Shown piece after piece: positions 1-4,775 of a stretch of 7,547 nt of DNA. A model generated the notes under the pieces. It saw nothing but the letters and a program-made list of their open reading frames with translations. It was not told where the DNA came from and made no database searches. Origin of the DNA: Christensenella sp036660175. GTDB taxonomy: Bacteria > Bacillota > Clostridia > Christensenellales > Christensenellaceae. The translations under genes were made by a program, and so were the position numbers. How positions within the stretch are numbered: position 1 is the first letter of the stretch; the number at the start of each line of letters is the position of its first letter. The DNA is taken from contig JAVXBD010000065.1 in NCBI GenBank assembly GCA_036660175.1, positions 1-7,547 of the forward strand. The letters run 5' to 3'.

Positions 1-183
1 ATATCAGATTCGAACGATACGGTTTTCAAACAGAATTTTTCCGCATGGCTTTGTTTCAGGCGCATTGGTTCGAGTCTGGTATGCTTAAACACCCTGCGTA
101 AAAAATCGCAAAGATGCTTGGATATTGGTTGGTATACAGATGCCATAGCTTTTAAAATTGCTTTTTTCGCCCAAAAAAGTTGA
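1..183 (+). other. Open frame entering from left edge, probably not a gene
   Basis: Frame 1 is open from the first base to a TGA at 181-183, about 60 codons with no start inside the window. The conceptual peptide is rich in Cys, Trp, Arg and Lys and resembles no family I recognise. Its stop overlaps the -35 box of the rplJ promoter. It could be the 3' end of an upstream gene, but the composition looks like translated spacer or repeat DNA. Otherwise 1-179 holds only the repeat motif at 5-79 and a short A/T inverted repeat before the promoter. Confidence 0.12.
5..79. repeat. Repeat motif in inverted pair, also at right end
   Basis: CAGATTCGAAC (5-15) and GTTCGAGTCTG (68-78) are inverted copies that can pair over 11 positions with one G-U. 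The left copy, extended to 5-19, matches the last 15 bases of the window at 14 of 15 positions in the same orientation. This suggests a dispersed intergenic repeat. The inverted copy looks superficially like a tRNA T-arm, but no acceptor or anticodon stem accompanies it. Confidence 0.4.
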
Positions 184-208
184 CACATTGCTTTTGGCAT
201 GATAGAAT
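180..208 (+). promoter_or_regulatory. Strong sigma-A-type promoter for rplJL
   Basis: A consensus -35 TTGACA (180-185) is followed by a 17-base spacer and the -10 TAGAAT (203-208). A TG one base before the -10 adds an extended -10 element. Directly upstream is a perfect inverted repeat, CTTTTTT (161-167) and AAAAAAG (173-179), whose A/T tracts could act as an UP-like element. Transcription should start near 215, giving a leader of about 180 bases before rplJ. Confidence 0.8.
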
Positions 209-240
209 AAAACTTGCGTGAAATAAATCATGTTTCAAAA

Positions 241-394
241 GCCATAGATAGCAGGAACGGAATACCGTTTAAACAACAATCCTGCCGAGGTTGATAATTT
301 TTAAGATGTACAAGTGTTGCTCTTATAAATGTCTTCAAGGCTTTTATAAAGGGCATTTTTTAATTTAATAAAACGCTAAACGGAGGTGAAACAC
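241..394 (+). promoter_or_regulatory. Ribosomal protein L10 leader (autoregulatory mRNA leader)
   Basis: This resembles the Firmicutes L10 leader, an mRNA structure bound by L10 (with L12) to repress its own operon. AGCAGGA (250-256) pairs with TCCTGC (280-285), enclosing a small AACGG-AATA-CCGTT hairpin (256-269). The 3' strand continues into CCTGCCGAGG (281-290), the sequence I associate with the family's kink-turn region. Position directly before rplJ supports the call. Downstream, a terminator (328-361) competes with an alternative hairpin (323-349), implying control by premature termination. The assignment is by motif and context; no covariance search was run. Confidence 0.75.
328..361 (+). 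terminator. Attenuator terminator in the rplJ leader
   Basis: AATGTCTT (328-335) pairs with AGGGCATT (350-357), including two G-U pairs, around a 14-base loop, and is followed by a T run to 361. An alternative stem, TTATAAA (323-329) with TTTATAA (343-349), uses overlapping bases and cannot coexist with it. It lies 33 bases before the rplJ start, so it fits transcription attenuation rather than the end of an upstream operon. Confidence 0.6.
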
Positions 395-922
395 TTGAAA
401 GAAGCAAAGCTTAATGAAAAACAAGCAGTGCTTGCAGAGGTTGTAGACAAGATGCAACGTGCGCAAAGTATTGTCATGTTAGACTACCGAGGCCTTAGCG
501 TACAGCAGGTTTCAAGCCTAAGAAACGAGTTCCGTACGGCAGGTGTTGAATATCGGGTTATCAAAAACAATATGTTAAAACGTGCGGCAGACGAGCTGAA
601 AATTGAAGGCGTCGATGATTACTTCAAAGGGCCAACGGCTGTGGCATTTGGATTTAGCGATCCTGTTTCGCCCGCAAAGATTCTTGTAAAGTTTATCAAA
701 AATGCAAAAATTACAGAAATCAAAGGCGGTATCTTAGCAGGAAAAGCAATGAATGCTGCTGCGATAGAGAATCTATCAAAGCTTGCATCAAAAGAAGAAC
801 TGCTTGCAAAAATGTTGGGCAGCCTAAACGCACCAATCACAAAATTTGCAGGAGTGCTTTCGGCAATACCAAGAGGTCTTGCTTGTGCGCTGAATGCAGT
901 ACGTGAACAAAAACAGGCATAA
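395..922 (+). CDS. rplJ: 50S ribosomal protein L10 (uL10)
   Basis: L10 is the base of the ribosomal stalk: its N-terminal domain binds 23S rRNA and its C-terminal helix carries L7/L12 dimers that recruit translation factors. The product is 175 residues, close to the usual 165-180. The family hallmark DYRGL is at 30-34, followed by the LR helix and KNNM (57-60), then a GPTA turn near 79-82. The C-terminal helix from about 134 includes LNAPITKF and is the expected L12-binding region. I chose the TTG at 395 because GGAGG (382-386) sits eight bases upstream. An in-frame GTG at 386 overlaps that ribosome binding site and would add only three residues. The gene follows an L10-type leader and lies 60 bases before rplL, with which it is surely co-transcribed. 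L10 with L12 probably represses the unit through the leader. Confidence 0.97.
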   Translation: MKEAKLNEKQAVLAEVVDKMQRAQSIVMLDYRGLSVQQVSSLRNEFRTAGVEYRVIKNNMLKRAADELKIEGVDDYFKGPTAVAFGFSDPVSPAKILVKFIKNAKITEIKGGILAGKAMNAAAIENLSKLASKEELLAKMLGSLNAPITKFAGVLSAIPRGLACALNAVREQKQA

Positions 923-982
923 CGGAAAGTGGTTTTACCACAAACAAAAATATTTTATAAAAAATTTTGGAGGAAAATAAAA

Positions 983-1354
983 ATGGATAATAAACAAATT
1001 TTAGATGCAATTAAAGAAATGAATGTGCTTGAGCTTTCAGAGCTTGTAGCTGAAATCGAAGAAGTATTCGGCGTAAGTGCTGCTGCTCCTGTTGCTGTTG
1101 CTGCTGCTGGTGCTGCTGCTCCTGTTGAAGCTGCTGAAGAAAAAACAGAATTTGACGTTGTTTTAAAAGCTTGCGGCGCAGAGAAAATCAAAGTTATTAA
1201 AGTTGTTAGAGAAGCAACTGGCCTTGGCTTAAAAGAAGCAAAAGACTTGGTTGACGCTGCTCCTAGCACAATCAAAGAAGCTCTTTCAAAAGACGAAGCA
1301 GAAAAAGTTGCTGCAAGTCTAAAAGAAGCTGGCGCAGACGTAGAAGTAAAATAA
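983..1354 (+). CDS. rplL: 50S ribosomal protein L7/L12 (bL12)
   Basis: L7/L12 forms the mobile dimers of the ribosomal stalk that recruit and stimulate GTPase factors such as EF-Tu and EF-G. The 123-residue length is standard. Residues 1-31 are the helical dimerisation and L10-binding domain. Residues 32-52 are an Ala/Pro/Val hinge encoded largely by GCT codons, which makes a low-complexity DNA stretch near 1076-1140. Residues 53-123 are the factor-binding domain, with the conserved EFDVVL, KIKVIKVVRE and GLGLKEAKDLV segments. VDAAP replaces the more usual VDGAP/VDKAP, a mild change. The ATG at 983 lies nine bases after GGAGG (969-973); an upstream in-frame GTG at 929 has no family support. 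The gene ends just before a strong terminator, so rpoB is not the next gene. Confidence 0.98.
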   Translation: MDNKQILDAIKEMNVLELSELVAEIEEVFGVSAAAPVAVAAAGAAAPVEAAEEKTEFDVVLKACGAEKIKVIKVVREATGLGLKEAKDLVDAAPSTIKEALSKDEAEKVAASLKEAGADVEVK

Positions 1355-1376
1355 TAAGTAATTTAAACCAAAATGT

Positions 1377-1409
1377 GGCGCAGTCGATTGATTCGATTGC
1401 GTCCTTTTT
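1377..1409 (+). terminator. Rho-independent terminator after rplL
   Basis: CGCAGTCGA (1379-1387) pairs with TCGATTGCG (1393-1401) over nine bases with one G-U, around a TTGAT loop. Two more G-C pairs at the base are possible across a bulged T, and TTTTT follows (1405-1409). It is placed 22 bases after the rplL stop and should end the rplJL transcript. Just downstream is a tandem 9-bp repeat, TTTTTTATG twice (1421-1438), of no obvious role. Confidence 0.88.
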
Positions 1410-1467
1410 ATATATAGAAATTTTTTATGTTTTTTATGAATTGTATGCAAAATTTGGCGGGTTGATG

Positions 1468-1476
1468 TGATATAAT
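1468..1476 (+). promoter_or_regulatory. Extended -10 promoter for the three-gene cassette
   Basis: TGATATAAT is a perfect TATAAT (1471-1476) with the extended TGn element. No good -35 box lies at the normal distance: TTGTAT at 1441 is too far and TTTGGC at 1453 too close. It is the best promoter between the rplL terminator and the next gene and would give a 5' leader of roughly 95 bases. Confidence 0.55.
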
Positions 1477-1535
1477 AGATTTATAGATTGCATTTGTTTA
1501 TTTTCTTGTTATCTGTGTATAAGTATCATAGCTTG

Positions 1536-1552
1536 CACAAAAATATTTTGTG
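1536..1552. promoter_or_regulatory. 17-bp palindrome, possible operator
   Basis: CACAAAA (1536-1542) and TTTTGTG (1546-1552) form a perfect 7-bp dyad with an ATA centre. It ends 14 bases before the ribosome binding site of the first cassette gene and lies within its transcribed leader. The size suits a dimeric repressor or a weak mRNA hairpin. The bound factor is unknown, and no second copy was seen in the window. Confidence 0.4.
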
Positions 1553-1578
1553 TAAATAATACGATGGAGGCAAGTATG

Positions 1579-1941
1579 ATGGGTAAATTTGAAGAGGCTG
1601 GAAAGAAAACAGATGAGATTTTAGAAAGTGCAAAAGTAAAGAGCAAGGAATTTTATATCAAAGCACTGCAAAAAACATCAGAGATTGCACACAAAGCATC
1701 TGTAAAAGCAAAGGAAGCGGCTGATGAGGCATCTTTGAAAATGAAAGAATATGCCAAAGACGGAAGCGAAAAAACAAAAGCACTGGCTGTAAAAGCAGCA
1801 CAAAAATCGTCTGACCTTGCGCACAAGGCAGCAGCGGCAGCAAAAGAAGCAGCAGAGGCAGCGGCACTTGCTGCAACGGCAAAAATGCAGAGCATCGCAA
1901 CAGACATTAACACCAAAACAAAAGAAAAAATTTCTAAATAA
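1579..1941 (+). CDS. LEA-like protein of eight 11-residue helical repeats
   Basis: This 120-residue, Lys/Ala/Glu-rich, highly hydrophilic protein is built of tandem 11-residue units covering residues 11-98. The pattern is [TSAM]-x-[ED]-hydrophobic-A-x-x-A-x-x-K. Position 8 is Ala in seven units and Gly in one, position 11 is Lys in the first six units, and position 3 is acidic in seven. Such hendecads are typical of LEA group 3-like and right-handed coiled-coil proteins, associated with desiccation or membrane/protein protection; that role is inferred here. Residues 31-58 and 75-102 are also alike, offset by 44 residues (four units). No signal peptide, membrane segment or Cys is visible. GGAGG (1566-1570) best fits the ATG at 1579 (eight bases); the ATG at 1576 is also possible, and the one at 1564 overlaps the binding site. 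The next gene starts 20 bases later. Confidence 0.82.
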   Translation: MGKFEEAGKKTDEILESAKVKSKEFYIKALQKTSEIAHKASVKAKEAADEASLKMKEYAKDGSEKTKALAVKAAQKSSDLAHKAAAAAKEAAEAAALAATAKMQSIATDINTKTKEKISK

Positions 1942-1961
1942 AAACATTGGGGGGAATTATG

Positions 1962-2345
1962 ATGGTCAACGAAAAAGGACAATTGGTAGGCGAAACAGCA
2001 AAAGCTGCCGCTTCAAAAGCAAAAGAAGGTATTTTGGCATTTGGAAATTCAGTAGCAACTAAATCTAAAGAAGTGATGGAAATTGCGAAACTGAATGCAA
2101 AAAAATCCCGAAAGGAAAGCGAAATTGAGGATTATTATAGAAAACTTGGCGAGCTTGCATACATTGCGGGCGGACTAAGCGGCGAGCTTGGAGAAATTGC
2201 ACAAAGCATCAAGCAAAACTATGAGGATTTGCAGCAAATTGAACTCGACATCAACACCGCACAAAACATTAAAATATGCGGGGAATGCGGCAACAAATGC
2301 GCAATTGACGATGGATTTTGTGCGCATTGCGGCGCAAAGTTGTGA
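1962..2345 (+). CDS. Helical protein with C-terminal zinc ribbon
   Basis: This 127-residue protein has unknown function. Residues 10-40 are Ala/Lys-rich and compositionally like the preceding LEA-like protein. Residues 41-100 are predicted helix or coiled coil, interrupted by a Gly-rich AGGLSGELG stretch at 69-77. The C-terminus carries a zinc ribbon: C106-x2-C109 and C120-x2-C123 are the likely ligands, with an extra C113, ending in CGAKL as many small zinc-ribbon proteins of Firmicutes do. The KSKEVMEIAKL segment is reminiscent of small clostridial zinc-ribbon proteins, recalled from memory only. No signal peptide is visible, so it is probably cytoplasmic. A G-run (1949-1954) serves the ATG at 1962; the ATG at 1959 is too close. 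As in the previous gene, two ATGs are adjacent. It is co-transcribed with its neighbours. Confidence 0.85.
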   Translation: MVNEKGQLVGETAKAAASKAKEGILAFGNSVATKSKEVMEIAKLNAKKSRKESEIEDYYRKLGELAYIAGGLSGELGEIAQSIKQNYEDLQQIELDINTAQNIKICGECGNKCAIDDGFCAHCGAKL

Positions 2346-2352
2346 GGCAGCC

Positions 2353-2610
2353 ATGGGATATTTAAAAGATGAGTTGTCTAATGTTATGATTTATGAACCA
2401 AAAGAATATTTGTCAAAAGACGATTTTTTAGAAGTGAAAGATAAAGTTTATGACATTTGGCATAAATCGGCATGGGTACATTTGCGCATGACAAACGATA
2501 TTAATACAAAAAATCCTTTGCCCTTACCAAAACCAGAAATCAAAAGGCGATTACTTGATGCAAAAAACCTAATTGATGAAATATTTGACATTTATTTAAA
2601 GGAAGAGTAG
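2353..2610 (+). CDS. Small protein of unknown function, third cassette gene
   Basis: I do not recognise this 85-residue protein. It is charged, has no Cys, no signal peptide and no membrane segment, and looks like helices around residues 22-52 and 61-83 joined by a proline-rich loop, NPLPLPKPE (54-62). Aromatic residues cluster near W36 and W41. The ATG at 2353 lies seven bases after the stop of the zinc-ribbon gene, with GAGG (2344-2347) overlapping that stop, which suggests translational coupling. The frame is also open upstream to an ATG at 2188, but that stretch lies inside the zinc-ribbon gene and has no binding site. The terminator hairpin starts within the last codons. Co-expression suggests it works with the two upstream proteins. 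Confidence 0.75.
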   Translation: MGYLKDELSNVMIYEPKEYLSKDDFLEVKDKVYDIWHKSAWVHLRMTNDINTKNPLPLPKPEIKRRLLDAKNLIDEIFDIYLKEE

Positions 2611-2632
2611 AAATACTCTTTTTTTATTTTTT
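2603..2632 (+). terminator. Rho-independent terminator of the cassette
   Basis: AAGAGTA (2603-2609) and TACTCTT (2614-2620) form a perfect 7-bp stem closed by a GAAA tetraloop and followed by a long T-rich tail to 2632. The stem includes the stop codon of the third cassette gene (2608-2610), so the operon ends almost exactly at the last codon. Confidence 0.87.
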
Positions 2633-2656
2633 ATAGAATTACAGCAAATTCTATAA
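2631..2656. repeat. 10-bp perfect inverted repeat after the terminator
   Basis: TTATAGAATT (2631-2640) and AATTCTATAA (2647-2656) are perfect inverted copies around ACAGCA. No T run follows directly, so it is a poor terminator for the + strand. It may be a binding site or a back-up hairpin. From here to 2748 the spacer is AT-rich with no other clear feature. Confidence 0.45.
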
Positions 2657-2748
2657 GTGCTATTTTTGATGATTAAGTTTACCAATACTATATTTTAATA
2701 CTTTTTTTACGGGATTTTCATTTTTTTATGCGTCACTATATACCATTA

Positions 2749-2777
2749 CAATCCATATCTACACGAAATATGGATTG
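2749..2777. promoter_or_regulatory. Probable operator dyad over the regulator's -35 box
   Basis: CAATCCATAT (2749-2758) and ATATGGATTG (2768-2777) are perfect 10-bp inverted arms with a 9-base spacer. The right arm includes the first three bases of TTGACA (2775-2780). A third half-site-like ATATGG lies at 2792-2797 inside the promoter spacer, 24 bases from the first. A protein bound here would block the promoter. Autorepression by the downstream XRE regulator is the natural guess, but it is not shown. Confidence 0.6.
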
Positions 2778-2803
2778 ACATTTTTTTTTGGATATGGTTT
2801 AAT
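2775..2803 (+). promoter_or_regulatory. Promoter of the XRE/cupin regulator gene
   Basis: TTGACA (2775-2780), a 17-base spacer beginning with nine T, and TTTAAT (2798-2803) form a good sigma-A promoter. The transcript would start near 2810, about 77 bases before the regulator. The leader contains a short dyad, CATAAA/TTTATG (2837-2854), and the palindrome TTCTTAAGAA (2861-2870) just upstream of the ribosome binding site. Confidence 0.7.
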
Positions 2804-2886
2804 AATATCTGCATGAATAAGTTTAATAAGAGTAAACATAAAGTTTAGTTTATGCTGTTTTTCTTAAGAAATGAATTGGAGCAATC

Positions 2887-3420
2887 ATGGATATTGGTGA
2901 GAAAATCAAAGCACTGCGGCAGCGGTTGGGACTAACACAAGGAGAACTGGCAGACAGAGCAGAACTTTCTAAGGGTTTCATTTCCCAATTGGAAAGAGAT
3001 TTAAGCTCGCCTTCCATTGCGACGCTTACAGATATTTTAGAGTGTTTGGGTACGGACTTGCGCAGTTTTTTTGACGAATACGAAGAAGAAAAGGTCGCTT
3101 TTTGTGCTGCTGATTTATTTGAAAAAACAGACGATGGCAAAAGCATCTTATGGCTTGTGCCAAATGCTCAAAAAAATATAATGGAACCGATACTGCTCAC
3201 GCTTCATGCAGGTCAATGCACCGATACAGATAATCCACACGAAGGCGAAGAATTTGGCTATGTTTTATCAGGAAACATCACGCTTGTATTGGGACTTAAG
3301 CAGCACAGAATTAAGCGTGGAGGCAGTTTTTATTTCAGAACAAAAGTACCCCACCACATAGAGAACAGCGGTAAAAAACCAGCCGTCGTTTTGTGGGTAA
3401 GTACTCCGCCTATGTTTTAG
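2887..3420 (+). CDS. XRE-family transcriptional regulator with cupin sensor domain
   Basis: This 177-residue DNA-binding regulator has an N-terminal HTH_3 domain (about 5-62), with the helix-turn-helix around 17-36 (LTQGELA ... SKGFISQLE). A C-terminal cupin barrel (about 100-172) shows the motifs PHEGEEFGYVLSG (117-129) and G145 through P155-H-H157-x2-N160; H118, E122 and H157 could bind metal or ligand. The architecture matches PuuR-like regulators, and such genes commonly precede potABCD in Firmicutes (recalled from knowledge of the families). The gene is read in the same direction as the pot genes, which start 266 bases later. GGAG (2878-2881) precedes the ATG by five bases. It probably senses a polyamine or metabolite and controls its own promoter and/or potA; ligand and sign of control are inferred. 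Confidence 0.93.
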   Translation: MDIGEKIKALRQRLGLTQGELADRAELSKGFISQLERDLSSPSIATLTDILECLGTDLRSFFDEYEEEKVAFCAADLFEKTDDGKSILWLVPNAQKNIMEPILLTLHAGQCTDTDNPHEGEEFGYVLSGNITLVLGLKQHRIKRGGSFYFRTKVPHHIENSGKKPAVVLWVSTPPMF

Positions 3421-3455
3421 GCACACTCCGCCTCATCTATCTGCATATGAGCCGG

Positions 3456-3485
3456 AAATCTTAGATCTGAACCACTTAGATTTTT
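3456..3485 (+). terminator. Weak candidate terminator after the regulator
   Basis: AAATCTTAG (3456-3464) pairs with CTTAGATTT (3475-3483) with one T-T mismatch around a 10-base loop, and T residues continue to 3485. The stem is AT-rich and probably weak, so partial read-through into the pot genes is possible. Confidence 0.35.
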
Positions 3486-3549
3486 GTTCTGATGTTAAGC
3501 AATATAACAGGCAAATAGCAGGTACTAACGATACAGCAGTCAAAAATTT

Positions 3550-3623
3550 CTGTTTTAAACGTATTATTTAACTCGCATCAGCTTAAAACAGATGAAATAC
3601 TGAAAAATTCCATTTTAAAACAG
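3550..3623. promoter_or_regulatory. Three evenly spaced TTAAAACAG boxes upstream of potA
   Basis: The 9-mer TTAAAACAG occurs at 3550-3558 (minus strand), 3583-3591 (plus) and 3615-3623 (plus). Centre distances are 33 and 32 bases, about three helical turns, so all would face the same side of the DNA. The first two form an inverted pair. The array lies 64-137 bases before the potA start. The last box overlaps a possible -35 for a TTATAT -10 at 3638-3643, but no promoter here is clear. It is a candidate operator array for pot control. The remainder of 3421-3686 shows nothing else convincing. Confidence 0.5.
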
Positions 3624-3686
3624 CATTGCTCATATCTTATATCCTAAAAAATATAACTGAGCAAAAGACAAACAAGGAGAAAAAGA

Positions 3687-4775
3687 ATGTCTGAACACAT
3701 TATTGATTTTATCAATGTATACAAAGAGTTTGACGGAGTGGAAGTGCTTTCAAATATCAATTTGTACATCAAGCAAAATGAATTTTTAACGCTTTTAGGT
3801 CCATCAGGCTGTGGAAAAACAACGCTGTTGCGTATTATTGCTGGTTTTGAAGAACCCACCAGCGGCGATGTGCATCTGTTTGGCGACAGTATCAAGGGCA
3901 TTCCTCCCTATAAACGCAGAGTCAATACGGTATTTCAAAGATATGCACTTTTTCCGCATTTGAACGTGTTTGAAAATATTGCTTTTGGATTAAAGCTAAA
4001 AAAATTTGATAGGCATACGATTGACACCAAAGTAAATGATATGCTCAGATTAGTCGGCTTAAATGGCTTTGGCGACAGAGATATTGCCAAACTCTCAGGC
4101 GGTCAGCAGCAGCGTGTGGCGATTGCACGAGCGTTGGTAAACGAGCCTGAAGTGCTGCTTTTGGACGAGCCTTTGGGTGCGCTGGATTTAAAATTTCGGC
4201 AGGAAATGCAGTTAGAATTAAAACGGATGCAGAAATCGCTTGGCATCACTTTCGTATATGTGACGCACGATCAGGAAGAAGCGCTCACCATGAGCGATGC
4301 CATTGCAGTGATGAATGATGGGATTATTCAGCAGTTAGGAACGCCTGAGCAAATTTATAATGAACCAAAGAACTCTTTTGTAGCAGATTTTATCGGCGAA
4401 TCAAACATCATTCGGGGCATTATGAAACGTGATTATTTCGTACATTTTGCTGGCAGCGACTTTGAATGTCTGGACAGAGGTTTTAACGAAAACGAACCTG
4501 TGCAGGTGGTGGTACGCCCAGAGGATATTGAAATCACACGCAATATCAAAGAAGATATGATTGCAGGCAGTGTATCCTCAATCTTGTTTATGGGTGTGCA
4601 TTATGAGGTGCGTGTCGATGGCGAAAACGGCTTTGAATGGCTGGTACATACCACCGATTTATACGAGGTCGCAGAGCGTGTCGCTTTTATTTTAGAGCCA
4701 AACGATATACACGTTATGGAAGTAAGCCAATACGATAAAATGCGTATCGACGATGTTGCGGAGGCGCCTGAATGA
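3687..4775 (+). CDS. potA: Spermidine/putrescine ABC transporter ATP-binding protein
   Basis: PotA is the cytoplasmic ATPase that powers polyamine import through PotB and PotC. The 362-residue protein has all nucleotide-binding motifs: Walker A GPSGCGKTT (38-46), the Q-loop glutamine at Q84, signature LSGGQQQRVAIARAL (136-150), Walker B LLLDEP (157-162), D-loop GALD (164-167) and the switch histidine H194. After about residue 240 comes a TOBE-type regulatory domain with the VVVRPEDI segment typical of the PotA/MalK/FbpC group. A clear AAGGAG (3674-3679) lies seven bases before the ATG. The stop overlaps the potB start by four bases (ATGA), a classic coupled junction. It is the first gene of potABCD. 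The polyamine assignment rests on the PotD and permease neighbours as much as on the ATPase itself. Confidence 0.96.
   Translation: MSEHIIDFINVYKEFDGVEVLSNINLYIKQNEFLTLLGPSGCGKTTLLRIIAGFEEPTSGDVHLFGDSIKGIPPYKRRVNTVFQRYALFPHLNVFENIAFGLKLKKFDRHTIDTKVNDMLRLVGLNGFGDRDIAKLSGGQQQRVAIARALVNEPEVLLLDEPLGALDLKFRQEMQLELKRMQKSLGITFVYVTHDQEEALTMSDAIAVMNDGIIQQLGTPEQIYNEPKNSFVADFIGESNIIRGIMKRDYFVHFAGSDFECLDRGFNENEPVQVVVRPEDIEITRNIKEDMIAGSVSSILFMGVHYEVRVDGENGFEWLVHTTDLYEVAERVAFILEPNDIHVMEVSQYDKMRIDDVAEAPE

Noticed and set aside
60..90. tRNA T-arm-like sequence GGTTCGAGTCTGG
   Set aside because: The stem would need several G-U pairs, and no acceptor, D or anticodon stems can be built around it on either strand.
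1076..1140. GCT-rich tandem repeat resembling a microsatellite
   Set aside because: It is the normal Ala/Pro/Val hinge of L7/L12, explained by coding and codon preference.
1653..1982. Long open frames on the minus strand across the LEA-like gene
   Set aside because: They arise from the Ala/Lys/Glu codon composition of the plus-strand repeats; the peptides are low-complexity and have no ribosome sites.
2188..2352. Upstream extension of the 85-residue gene to an ATG at 2188
   Set aside because: It overlaps the zinc-ribbon gene in another frame, has no ribosome site and encodes an implausible peptide; the ATG at 2353 has GAGG at proper spacing.
3540..3660. A definite sigma-A promoter for potA
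   Set aside because: Several TATTAT/TTATAT-like -10 boxes exist, but none has a convincing -35 at 16-18 bases, so no single promoter is called.
3421..3686. Riboswitch before potA
   Set aside because: No known aptamer motif or strong hairpin-plus-T-run expression platform is visible; the spacer is AT-rich with short repeats only.
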